NCBI GenBank assembly: GCA_963853835.1
Contig: OY970824.1
Span: 47,455,104-47,519,103 of the forward strand
Source: Calendula officinalis
Lineage: Eukaryota > Streptophyta > Magnoliopsida > Asterales > Asteraceae
DNA length: 64,000 nucleotides
Direction of reading: 5' to 3'
Position numbers and translations under genes: made by a program. Position 1 is the stretch's first letter; each line of letters starts with the position of its first letter. The notes under the pieces were generated by a model. The model worked only from the letters and a program-made list of their open reading frames with translations, was not told where the DNA came from and made no database searches. Positions 24,790 to 35,712 of the stretch are shown piece after piece.

Positions 24790-27343
24790 TTGGATATTGA
24801 AGAGTTCGGGGGCGAAGAGGGATGTTCGGGCCGAAGTGGTGTTCGGGCCGAAGTGGGATGTTCGGGCTGAATTGGTGTTCGGGCCGAAGAGGGATGTTCG
24901 GGGCGAAGTGGTGTTCGGGCCGAAGAGGGATGTTCGGGCCGAAGTGGTGTTCGGGCCGAAGTGGGATGTTCGGGCCGAAGTGGTGTTCGGGCCGAAGTTC
25001 GGTGTTCGGGCCGAGGATGATGTTCGGGCCGAGGTTGAAGTTCGGGCCGAGGTCGGAGTTCGGGCCGAGGTTGAAGTTCGGGCCGAGGTTGAAGTTCGGG
25101 CCGAAAATGAAGTTCGGGCCGGGAACAGTGAAGAGTTCGGGCCGAACTTGTTCTTGGCAGTGACGAACGTACCAGCTATTTTGGTTACTCGTGGGCGTGA
25201 AACGGACACCCGAGCTGAAAGTTATGAATGCTTTAGTATAGCACCTTTTGTCACACAATCTTGGATATTGAAGAGTTCGGGCCGAAGAGGGATGTTCGGG
25301 CCGAAGTGGTGTTCGGGCCGAAGTGGGATGTTCGGGCCGAAGTGGTGTTCGGGCCGAAGTGGTGTTCGGGCCGAAGTTCGGTGTTCGGGCCGAGGATGAT
25401 GTTCGGGTCGAGGTTGAAGTTCGGGCCGAGGTCGGAGTTCGGGCCGAGGTTGAAGTACGGGCCGAGGTTGAAGTTCGGGCCGAAAATGAAGTTCGGGCCG
25501 GGAACAGTGAAGAGTTCGGGTCGAACTTGTTCTTAGCAGTGACAAACGAACCAGCTATTTTGGTTACTCGTAGGCGTGAAACGGACACCCGAGCTGAAAG
25601 TTATGAATGTTTTAGTATAGCACCTTTTGTCACACAATCTTGGATATTGAAGAGTACGGGCCGAAGAGGGATGTTCGGCCCGAAGTGGTGTTCGGGCCGA
25701 AGTGGGATGTTCGGGCCGAAGTGGTGTTCGGGCTGAGGATGATGTCCGGCCCGAGGTTGAAGTTCGGGCCGAAGTCGTAGTTCGGGCCGAGGTTGAAGTT
25801 CGGGCCGGGAACAATGAAGAGTTCGGGCCGAACTTGTTCTTGGCAGTGACGAACGAACCAGCTATTTTGGTTACTCGTGGGCGTGAAACGGACACCCGAG
25901 CTGAAAGTTATGAATGTTTTAGTATAACACCTTTTGTCACACAATCTTGGATATTGAAGAGTTCGGGCCGAAGAGGGATGTTCGGGCCGAAGTGGTGTTC
26001 GGGCCGAAGTGGTGTTCGGGCCGAAGTGGGATGTTCGGGCCGAAGTGGTGTTCGGGCCGAAGTGGTGTTCGGACTGAGGATGATGTCCGAGCCGAGGTTG
26101 AAGTTCGGGCCGAGGTCGGAGTTCGGGCCGAGGTCGGAGTTCGGGCCGAGGTTGAAGTTCGGGCCGAAAATGAAGTTCGGGCCGGGAACAGTGAAGAGTT
26201 CGGGCCGAACTTGTTCTTGGCAGTGACGAACGAACCAGCTATTTTGGTTACTTGTGGGCGTGAAACGGACACCCGAGCTGAAAGTTATGAATGTTTTAGT
26301 ATAGCACCTTTTGTCACACAATCTTGGATATTGAAGAGTTCGGGCCGAAGAGGGATGTTCGGGCCGAAGTGGTGTTCGGGCAGAAGTGGGATGTTCGGGC
26401 CGAAGTGGTGTTCGGGCCGAAGTGTTGTTCGGGCCGAAGTTCGGTGTTCGGGCCGAGGTTGAAGTTCGGGCCGAGGTCGGAGTTCGGGCCGAGGTTGAAG
26501 TTCGGGCCGAGGTTGAAGTTCGGGCAGAAAATGAAGTTCGGGCCGGGAACAGTGAAGAGTTCGGGCCGAACTTGTTCTTGGCAGTGACGAACGAACCAGC
26601 TATTTTGGTTACTCGTGGGCGTGAAACGGACACCCGAGCTGAAAGTTATGAATGTTTTAGTATAGCACCTTTTGTCACACAATCTTGGATATTGAAGAGT
26701 TCGAGCCGAAGAGGGATGTTCGGGCCGAAGTGGTGTTCGGGCCGAAGTGGGATGTTCGGGCCGAAGTGGTGTTCGGGCCGAAGTGGTGTTCGGGCCGAGG
26801 TTCGGTATTCGGGCCGAGGATGATGTTCGGGCCGAGGTCGAAGTTCGGGCCGAGGTCGGAGTTCGGGCCGAGGTTGGAGTTCGGGTCGAGGTTGAAGTTC
26901 GGGCCGAAAATGAAGTCCGGGCCGGGAACAGTGAAGAGTTCGGGCCGAACTTGTTCTTGGCAGTGACGAACGAACCAGCTATTTTGGTTACTTGTGGGCG
27001 TGAAAAGGACACCCAAGCTGAAAGTTATGAATGTTTTAGTATAGCACCTTTTGTCACACAATCTTGGATGTTGAAGAGTTCGGGCCGAACTTGTTCTTGG
27101 CAGTGACAAACGAACCAGCTATTTTGGTTACTCGTGGGCGTGAAACGGTCACCCGAGCTGAAAGTTATGTATGTTTTAGTATAGCACCTTTTGTCACACA
27201 AACTTGGATATTGAAGAGTTCGGGCCGAACTTGTTCTTGGCAGTGACGAACGAACCAGCTATTTTGGTTACTCGTGGGCGTGAAACGGACACCCGAGCTG
27301 AAAGTTATGAATGTTTTAGTATAGCACCTTTTGTCACACAATC
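24790..27343 (+). repeat. 5460-bp-spaced duplication in satellite A, copy 2
   Basis: Landmarks at 24790, 25261, 25640, 25947, 26324, 26685, 27064 and 27204 equal those of 19330-21883 plus 5460. It carries private changes such as gtgaaaaggacacc (27001) and gaaacggtcaccc (27144). Confidence 0.88.
27064..27343 (+). repeat. Two adjacent 140-bp short monomers, second occurrence
   Basis: This is the duplicated partner of 21604-21883, again followed by a gagttaagg-type monomer at 27344. It shares ttggatgttgaagag and cacacaaacttgg, so it is a copy of the same event and not an independent deletion. Confidence 0.93.
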
Positions 27344-28425
27344 TTGGATATTGAAGAGTTAAGGCCGAAGAGGGATGTTCGGGCCGAAGTGGTGTTCGGG
27401 CCGAAGTGGGATGTTCGGGCCGAAGTGGTGTTCGGGCCGAAGTTCGGTGTTCCTGCCGAGGATGATGTTCAGGCCGAGGTTGAAGTTCGGGCCGAGGTTG
27501 GAGTTCGGGCCGAGGTTGAAGTTCGGGCCGAAAATGAAGTTCGGGCCGGGTACAGTGAAGAGTTCAGGCCGAACTTGTTCTTGGCAGTGACGAACGAACC
27601 AGCTATTTTGGTTACTCGTGGGCGTGAAACGGACACTCGAGCAGAAAGTTATTAATGTTTTAGTATAGCACCTTTTGTCACACAATCTTGGATATTGAAG
27701 AGTTCGGGCCGAAGAGGGATGTTCGGGCCGAAGTGGTGTTCGGGCCGAAGTGGGTTGTTCGGGCCGAAGTGGTGTTCGGCCCGAAGTGGTGTTCGGACCG
27801 AAGTGGTGTTCGGGCCGAGGATGATGTTCGTGCCGAGGTTGAAGTTCGGGCCGAGGTCGGAGTACGGGCCGAGGTTGAAGTTCGGGCCGAGGTTGAAGTT
27901 CGGGCCGAGGTTGAAGTTCGGGCCGGGATCAGTGAAGAGTTTGGGCCGAACTCGTTCTTGGCAGTGACGAACGAACCATCTATTTTGGTTACTCGTGGGC
28001 GTGAAACGGACATCCGAGCTGAAAGTTATGAATGTTTTAGTATAGCACCTTTTGTCACACAATCTTGGATATTGAAGAGTTCGGGCCGAAGAGGGATGTT
28101 CGGGCCGAAGTGGTGTTCGGGCCGAAGTGGGATGTTCGGGCCGAAGTGGTGTTCGGGCCGAAGTGGTGTTCGGGCCGAAGTTCGGTGTTCGGGCCGAGGA
28201 TGATGTTCGGGCCGAGGTCGAAGTTCGGGCCGAGGTCGGAGTTCGGGCCGAGGTTGAAGTTCGGCCCGAGGTTGAAGTTCGGGCCGGGAACAGTGAAGAG
28301 TTCGGGCCGAACTTTTTCTTGGCAGTGACGAACGAACCAGCTATTTTGGTTACTCGTGAGCGTGAAACGGACACCCGAGCTGAAAGTTATGAATGTTTTA
28401 GTATAGCACCTTTTGTCACACAATC
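27344..28425 (+). repeat. Satellite A monomers, mixed types
   Basis: Monomers start at 27344, 27688 and 28065 (344, 377 and 361 bp). The first lacks two sub-repeats compared with 21884. The second has a core mixing features of both subtypes (ctcgttcttggcagtgacg with cggacatccgag), which suggests recombination within the core. Confidence 0.85.
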
Positions 28426-28804
28426 TTGGATATTGAAGAGTTCGGGCCGAAGAGGGATGTTCGGGCCGAAGTGGTGTTCGGGCCGAAGTGGGATGTTCGG
28501 GCCGAAGTGGTGTTCGGGCCGAAGTGGTGTTCGGGCCGAAGTTCGGTATTCGGGCCGAGGATGATGTTCGAGCCGAGGTCCAAGTTCGGGCCGAGGTCGG
28601 AGTTCGGGCCGAGGTTGGAGTTCAGGTCGAGGTTGATGTTCGGGCCGAAAATGAAGTCCGGGCCGGGAACAGTGAAGAGTTCGGGCCGAACTTGTTCTTG
28701 GCAGTGACGAACGAACCAGCTATTTTGGTTACTCGTGGGCGTGAAACGGACACCCGAGCTGAAAGTTATGAATGTTTTAGTATAGCACCTTTTGTCACAC
28801 AATC
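28426..28804 (+). repeat. Representative full satellite A monomer (379 bp)
   Basis: This copy shows the standard layout. It opens with ttggatattgaagag (28426-28440), continues with thirteen sub-repeats (28441-28679), then the rest of the core (28680-28804). The string tgaagagttcgggccgaa occurs at both ends of the minisatellite, at 28434-28451 and 28673-28690, 239 bp apart. Subtracting 239 from 379 gives 140, the exact length of the short monomers elsewhere. The next monomer (28805-29183) looks identical. Confidence 0.95.
28441..28679 (+). repeat. Minisatellite domain of satellite A (representative, 13 sub-repeats)
   Basis: Sub-repeat lengths in order are 19, 17, 19, 17, 17, 19, then six of 18, then a terminal 23 bp. 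There is a left-to-right polarity. The first units are gaag types such as ttcgggccgaagtggtg and ttcgggccgaagtgggatg. A marker pair (ttcgggccgaagttcggt followed by ttcgggccgaggatgatg) then leads into gagg types such as ttcgggccgaggttgaag. The last units (ttcgggccgaaaatgaag, then a 23-bp unit containing gggaacagtgaagag) grade into the core. The same order is kept in most long monomers; unit number varies. Confidence 0.93.
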
Positions 28805-28819
28805 TTGGATATTGAAGAG
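28680..28819 (+). repeat. Conserved 140-bp core of satellite A (representative)
   Basis: This segment runs from ttcgggccgaacttgttctt to the next ttggatattgaagag and equals one complete short monomer. It contains the least variable stretches, for example cagctattttggttact, cgtgaaacggac and gtcacacaatcttgga. Two linked core subtypes exist. The common one has cttgttcttggcagtgacg and cggacacccgag; the other has ctcgttcttgacagttacg and cggacatccgag (for example 1-110, 3085-3155, 38031-38096). I see no tRNA cloverleaf, promoter or reading frame conserved for its own sake. Confidence 0.88.
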
Positions 28820-29183
28820 TTCGGGCCGAAGAGGGATGTTCGGGCCGAAGTGGTGTTCGGGCCGAAGTGGGATGTTCGGGCCGAAGTGGTGTTCGGGCCG
28901 AAGTGGTGTTCGGGCCGAAGTTCGGTATTCGGGCCGAGGATGATGTTCGAGCCGAGGTCCAAGTTCGGGCCGAGGTCGGAGTTCGGGCCGAGGTTGGAGT
29001 TCAGGTCGAGGTTGATGTTCGGGCCGAAAATGAAGTCCGGGCCGGGAACAGTGAAGAGTTCGGGCCGAACTTGTTCTTGGCAGTGACGAACGAACCAGCT
29101 ATTTTGGTTACTCGTGGGCGTGAAACGGACACCCGAGCTGAAAGTTATGAATGTTTTAGTATAGCACCTTTTGTCACACAATC

Positions 29184-32100
29184 TTGGATATTGAAGAGTT
29201 AAGGCCGAAGAGGGATGTTCGGGCCGAAGTGGTGTTCGGGCCGAAGTGGGATGTTCGGGCCGAAGTGGTGTTCGGGCCGAAGTGGTGTTCGGGCCGAAGT
29301 TCGGTGTTCCGGCCGAGGATGATGTTCAATCCGTGGTTGAAGTTCGGGCCGAGGTTGGAGTTCGGGCCGAGGTTGAAGTTCGGGCCGAGGTTGAAGTTCG
29401 GGCCGAAAATGAAGTTCGGGCCGGGAACAGTGAAGAGTTCGGGCCGAACTTGTTCTTGGCAGTGACGAACGAACCCGCTATTTTGGTTTCTCGTGGGCGT
29501 GAAACGGACACCCGAGCTGAAAGTTATGAATGTTTTAGTATAGCACCTTTTGTCACACAATCTTGGATATTGAAGAGTTCGGGCCGCAGAGGGATGTTCG
29601 GGCCGAAGTGATGTTCGGGCCGAAGTGTGGTGTTCAGGCCGAAGTGGTGTTCGGGCCGAAGTATGGTGTTCGGGCCGAGGATGATGTTCGGGCCGAGGTT
29701 GAAGTTCCGGCCGAGGTCGGAGTTCGGGCCGAGGTTGAAGTACGGGCCGAGGTTGAAGTTCGGGCTGAAAATGAAGTTCGGGCCGGGAACAGTGAAGAGT
29801 TCGGGCCGAACTTGTTCTTGGCAGTGACGAACGAACCAGCTATTTTGGTTACTCGTGGGCGTGAAACGGACACCCGAGCTGAAAGTTATGAATGTTTTAG
29901 TATAGCACCTTTTGTCAAACAATCTTGGATATTGAAGAGTTAAGGCCGAAGAGGGATGTTCGGGCCGAAGTGGTGTTCGGGCCGAAGTGGGATGTTCGGG
30001 CCGAAGTGGTGTTCGGGCCGAAGTGGTGTTCGGGCCGAAGTTCGGTGTTCCGGCCGAGGATGATGTTCAGGCCGAGGTTGAAGTTCGGACCGAGGTTGAA
30101 GTTCGGGTCGAGGTTGAAGTTCGGGCCGAAAATGAAGTTCGGGCCAGGAACAGTGAAGAGTTCGGGCCGAACTTGTTCTTGGCAGTGACGAACGAACCAG
30201 CTATTTTAGTTACTCGTGAGCGTGAAACGGACACCCGAGCTGAAAGTTATTAATGTTTTAGTATAGCACCTTTTGTCACACAATCTTGGATATTGAAGAG
30301 TTCGGGCCGAAGAGGGATGTTCGGGCCGAAGTGGTGTTCGGGCCGAAGTGGGTTATTCGGGCCGAAGTGGGTTGTTCGGGCCGAAGTGGTGTTCGGACCG
30401 AAGTGGTGTTCGGGCCGAGGATGGTGTTCGTGCCGAGGTTGAAGTTCGGGCCGAGGTCGGAGTTCGGGTCGAGGTTGAAGTTCGGGCCGAAAATGAAGTT
30501 CGGGCCGGGAACAGTGAAGAGTTTGGCCGAACTCGTTCTTGACAGTTACGAACGAACCACCTATTTTGGTTACTCGTGGGCGTGAAACGGACATCCGAGC
30601 TGAAAGTTATGAATGTTTTAGTATAGCACCTTTTGTCACACAATCTTGGATATTGAAGAGTTCGGGCCGAAGAGGGATGTTCGGGCCGAAGTGGTGTTCG
30701 GGCCGAAGTGGGATGTTCGGGCCGAAGTGGTGTTCGGGCCGAAGTGGTGTTCGGGCCGAAGTTCGGTGTTCGGGCCGAGGATGATGTTCGGGCCGAGGTT
30801 GAAGTTCGGGCTGAGGTTGGCGTTCGGGCCGAAGTTGAAGTTCGGGCCGAAAATGAAGTTCGGGCCGGGAACAGTGAAGAGTTCGGGCCGGGAACAGTGA
30901 AGAGTTCGGGCCGAACTTGTTCTTGGCAGTGACGAACGAACCAGCTATTTTGTTTACTCGTGGGCGTGAAACGGACACCCGAGCTGAAAGTTATTAATGT
31001 TTTAGTATAGCACCTTTTATCACACAATCTTGGATATTGAAGAGTTCGGGGCGAAGAGGGATGTTCGGGCCGAAGTGGTGTTCGGGCCGAAGTGGGATGT
31101 TCGGGCTGAATTGGTGTTCGGGCCGAAGAGGGATGTTCGTGTCGAAGTGGTGTTCGGGCCGAAGAGGGATGTTCGGGCCGAAGTGGTGTTCGGGCCGAAG
31201 TGGGATGTTCGGGCCGAAGTGGTGTTCGGGCCGAAGTTCGGTGTTCGGGCCGAGGATGATGTTCGGGCCGAGGTTGAAGTTCGGGCCGAGGTCGGAGTTC
31301 GGGCCGAGGTTGAAGTTCGGACCGAGGTTGAAGTTCGGGCCGAAAATGAAGTTCGGGCCGGGAACAGTGAAGAGTTCGGGCCGAACTTGTTCTTGGCAGT
31401 GACGAACGAACCAGCTATTTTGGTTACTCGTTGGCGTGAAACGGACACCCGAGCTGAAAGTTATGAATGTTTTAGTATAGCACCTTTTGTCACACAATTT
31501 TGGATATTGAAGAGTTCGGGCCGAAGAGGGATGTTCGGGCCGAAGTGGTGTTCGGGCCGAAGTGGGATGTTCGGGCTGAAGTGGTGTTCGGGCCGAAGTT
31601 CGCTGTTCGGGCCGAGGATGATGTTCGGGCCGAGGTCGGAGTTCGGGCCGAGGTCGGAGTTCGGGCCGAGGTTGAAGTTCGGGCCGAGGTTGAAGTTCGG
31701 GCAGAAAATGAAGTTCGGGCCGGGAACAGTGAAGAGTTCGGGCCGAACTTGTTCTTGGCAGTGACGAACGAACCAGCTATTTTGGTTACTCGTGGGCGTG
31801 AAACGGACATCCGAGCTGAAAGTTATGAATGTTTTAGTATAGCACCTTTTGTCACACAATCTTGGATATTGAAGAGTTCGGGCCGAAGAGGGATGTTCGG
31901 GCCGAAGTGGTGTTCGGGCCGAAGTGGGATGTTCGGGCCGAAGTGGTGTTCGGGCCGAAGTGGTGTTCGGGCCGAAGTGGTGTTCGGGCCGAAGTTCGGT
32001 GTTCGGGCCGAGGATGATGTTCGGGCCGAGGTTGGAGTTCGGGCCGAGGTTGGAGTTCGGGCCGAAGTTGAAGTTCGGGCCGAGGTTGAAGTTCGGGCCG

Positions 32101-33210
32101 AAAATGAAGTTCGGGCCGGGAACAGTGAAGAGTTCGGGCCGAACTTGTTCTTGGCAGTGACGAACGAACCAGCTATTTTGGTTACTCGTGGGAGTGAAAC
32201 GGACACCCGAGCTGAAAGTTATTAATGTTTTAGTATAGCACCTTTTGTCACACAATCTTGGATATTGAAGAGTTCGGGGCGAAGAGGGATGTTCGGGCCG
32301 AAGTGGTGTTCGGGCCAAAGTGGGATGTTCGGGCTGAATTGGTGTTCGGGCCGAAGAGGGATGTTCGGGTCGAAGTGGTGTTCGGGCCGAAGAGGGATGT
32401 TCGGGCCGAAGTGGTGTTCGGGCCGAAGTTCGGTGTTCGGGCCGAGGATGATGATCGGGCCGAGGTTGAAGTTCGGGCCGAGGTCGGAGTTCGGGCCGAG
32501 GTTGAAGTTCGGGCCGAGGTTGAAGTTCGGGCCGAAAATGAAGTTCGGGCCGGGAACAGTGAAGAGTTCGGGCCGAACTTGTTCTTGGCAGTGACGAACG
32601 AACCAGCTATTTTGGTTACTCGTGGGCGTGAAACGGACACCCGAGCTGAAAGTTATGAATGTTTTAGTATAGCACCTTTTGTCACACAATCTTGGATATT
32701 GAAGAATTCAGGCCGAAGAGGGATGTTCGGGCCGAAGTGGTGTTCGGGCCGAAGTGGGATGTTCGGGCCGAAGTGGTGTTCGGGCGGAAGTGGTGTTCGG
32801 GACGAAGTTCGGTGTTCGGGCCGAGGATGATGTTCGGGCCGAGGTTGAAGTTCGGGCCGAGGTCGAAGTTCGGGCCGAGGTCGGAGTTCGGGCCGAGGTT
32901 GGAGTTCGGGCCGAAAATGAAGTCCGGGCCGGGAACAGTGAAGAGTTCGGGCCGAACTTGTTCTTGGCAGTGACGAACGAACCAGCTATTTTGGTTACTC
33001 GTGGGCGTTAAACGGACACCCAAGCTGAAAGTTATGAATGTTTTAGTATAGCACCTTTTGTCACACAATCTTGGATATTGAAGGGTTCGGGCCGAACTTG
33101 TTCTTGGCAGTGACGAACGAACCAGCTATTTTGGTTACTCGTGGGCGTGAAACGGACACCCGAGCTGAAAGTTATGAATGTTTTAGTATAGCACCTTTTG
33201 TCACACAATC
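29184..33210 (+). repeat. Satellite A monomers, heterogeneous stretch
   Basis: Monomers start at 29184, 29563, 29925, 30286, 30646, 31030, 31500, 31862, 32258, 32692 and 33071. I see no long exact higher-order repeat. At 30859-30904 the terminal 23-bp sub-repeat is duplicated in tandem. The monomer at 32692 begins gaagaattcaggcc, a variant (containing an EcoRI site) that becomes common further right. The last monomer is a 140-bp short one. Confidence 0.85.
33071..33210 (+). repeat. 140-bp short monomer, right-hand subtype
   Basis: It is the core only, with gaagggttcgggccgaac instead of gaagagttcgggccgaac. The same subtype ends each right-hand higher-order unit at 35573, 37266, 39750, 42234, 44377, 48554, 52730, 56182 and 57616. 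All ten are followed by a full monomer, nine of them of the gagttaagg type. With the four in the two pairs at 21604 and 27064 this makes 14 short monomers in the window. Confidence 0.93.
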
Positions 33211-35712
33211 TTGGATATTGAAGAGTTAAGGCCGAAGAGGGATGTTCGGGCCGAAGTGGTGTTCGGGCCGAAGTGGGATATTCGGGTCGAAGTGGTGTTC
33301 GGGCCGAAGTTCGGTGTTCCGGCCGAGGATGATGTTCAGGCCGAGGTTGAAGTTCGGGCCGAGGTTGGAGTTCGGGCCGAGGTTGAAGTTCGGGCCGAGG
33401 TTGAAGTTCGGGCCGAAAATGATGTTCGGGCCGGGAACAGTGAAGAGTTCGGGCCGAACTTGTTCTTGGCAGTGACGAACGAACCAGCTATTTTGGTTAC
33501 TCGTGGGCGTGAAACGGACACCCGAGCTGAAAGTTATTAATGTTTTAGTATAGCACCTTTTGTCACACAATCTTGGATATTGAAGAGTTCGGGCCGAAGA
33601 GGGATGTCCGGGCCGAAGTGGTGTTCGGGCCGAAGTGGGTTGTTCGGGCCGAAGTGGTGTTCGGACCGAAGTGGTGTTCGGACCGAAGTGGTGTTCGGGC
33701 CGAGGATGATGTTCTTGCCGAGGTTGAAGTTCGGGCCGAGGTCGGAGTTCGGGTCGAGGTTGAAGTTCAGGCCGAGGTTGAAGTTCGGGCCGAAAGTGAA
33801 GTTCGGGCCGGGAACAGTGAAGAGTTTGGGCCGAACTCGTTCTTGACAGTTACGAACGAACCAGCTATTTTGGTTACTCGTGGGCGTGAAACGGACATCC
33901 GAGCTGAAAGTTATGAATGTTTTAGTATAGCACCTTTTGTCACACAATCTTGGATATTGAAGAGTTCGGGCCGAAGAGGGATGTTCGGGCCGAAGTGGTG
34001 TTCGGGCCGAACTGGGATGTTCGGGCCGAAGTGGTGTTCGGGCCGAAGTGGTGTTCGGGCCGAAGTGGTGTTCGGGCCGAAGTTGTGTTCGGGCCGAAGT
34101 TCGGTGTTCGGGCCGAGGATGATGTTCGGGCCGAGGTTGGAGTTCGGGCCGAGGTTGGAGTTCGGGCCGAGGTTGAAGTTCGGGCCGAAAATGAAGTTCG
34201 GGCCGGGAACAGTGAAGAGTTCGGGCCGAACTTGTTCTTGGCAGTGACGAACGAACCAGCTATTTTGGTTACTCGTGGGCGTGAAACGGACACCCGAGCT
34301 GAAAGTTATTAATGTTTTAGTATAGCACCTTTTATCACACAATCTTGGATATTGAAGAGTTCGGGGCGAAGAGGGATGTTCGGGCCGAAGTGGTGTTCGG
34401 GCCGAAGTGGGATGTTCGGGCTGAATTGGTGTTCGGGCCGAAGAGGGATGTTCGGGTCGAAGTGGTGTTCGGGCCGAAGAGGGATGTTCGGGCCGAAGTG
34501 GTGTTCGGGCCGAAGTGGGATGTTCGGGCCGAAGTGGTGTTCGGGCCGAAGTTCGGTGTTCGGGCCGAGGATGATGTTCGGGCCGAGGTTGAAGTTCGGG
34601 CCGAGGTTGGAGTTCGGGCCGAGGTTGAAGTTCGGGCCGAGGTTGAAGTTCGGGCCGAAAATGAAGTTCGGGCCGGGAACAGTGAAGAGTTCGGGCCGAA
34701 CTTGTTCTTGGCAGTGACGAACGAACCAGCTATTTTGGTTACTCGTGGGCGTGAAACGGACACCCGAGCTGAAAGTTATGAATGTTTTAGTATAGCACCT
34801 TTTGTCACACAATTTTGGATATTGAAGAGTTCGGGCCGAAGAGGGATGTTCGGGCCGAAGTGGTGTTCGGGCCGAAGTGGTGTTCGGGCCGAAGTGGGAT
34901 GTTCGGGCCGAAGTGGTGTTCGGGCCGAAGTTCGCTGTTCGGGCCGAGGATGATGTTCGGGCCGAGGTTGAAGTTCGGGCCGAGGTCGGAGTTCGGGCCG
35001 AGGTTGAAGTTCGGGCCGAGGTTGAAGTTCGGGCAGAAAATGAAGTTCGGGCCGGGAACAGTGAAGAGTTCGGGCCGAACTTGTTCTTGGCAGTGACGAA
35101 CGAACCAGCTATTTTGGTTACTCGTGGGCGTGAAACGGACACCCGAGCTGAAAGTTATGAATGTTTTAGTATAGCACCTTTTGTCACACAATCTTGGATA
35201 TTGAAGAATTCAGGCCGAAGAGGGATGTTCGGGCCGAAGTGGTGTTCGGGCCGAAGTGGGATGTTCGGGCCGAAGTGGTGTTCGGGCGGAAGTGGTGTTC
35301 GGGACGAAGTTCGGTGTTCGGGCCGAGGATGATGTTCGGGCCGAGGTTGAAGTTCGGGCCGAGGTCGAAGTTCGGGCCGAGGTCGGAGTTCGGGCCGAGG
35401 TTGGAGTTCGGGCCGAAAATGAAGTCCGGGCCGGGAACGGTGAAGAGTTCGGGCCGAACTTGTTCTTGGCAGTGACGAACGAACCAGCTATTTTGGTTAC
35501 TCGTGGGCGTGAAACGGACACCCAAGCTGAAAGTTATGAATGTTTTAGTATAGCACCTTTTGTCACACAATCTTGGATATTGAAGGGTTCGGGCCGAACT
35601 TGTTCTTGGCAGTGACGAACGAACCAGCTATTTTGGTTACTCGTGGGCGTGAAACGGACACCCGGGCTGAAAGTTATGAATGTTTTAGTATAGCACCTTT
35701 TGTCACACAATC
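33211..35712 (+). repeat. Right-hand higher-order unit 1 (2502 bp, 7 monomers)
   Basis: The unit starts with a gagttaagg-type monomer and ends with a 140-bp short monomer. Lengths are 362, 377, 395, 470, 379, 379 and 140 bp. It founds the plan seen in all later units to 57755. Confidence 0.88.

Larger units (their letters stand above)
28426..29183 (+). repeat. Tandem pair of apparently identical 379-bp monomers
   Basis: 28426-28804 and 28805-29183 share every variant I compared, including ttcggtattcgggcc, gttcgagccgaggtcc, ttcaggtcgaggttgatg and aagtccgggcc. Such identity between neighbours suggests a very recent single-monomer duplication. Confidence 0.88.

Noticed and set aside
28441..28679. 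CENP-B box in the sub-repeats, suggested by TTCG and CGGG words
   Set aside because: The required spacing (TTCG, four bases, A, two bases, CGGG) is not met in the consensus on either strand; TTCG and CGGG occur at other distances.
33071..33210. RNA polymerase III B-box-like ggttcgggcc in short monomers, or a tRNA-derived core
   Set aside because: The match lacks the conserved A and the end of the box, no A-box or terminator is placed correctly, and no cloverleaf can be drawn.
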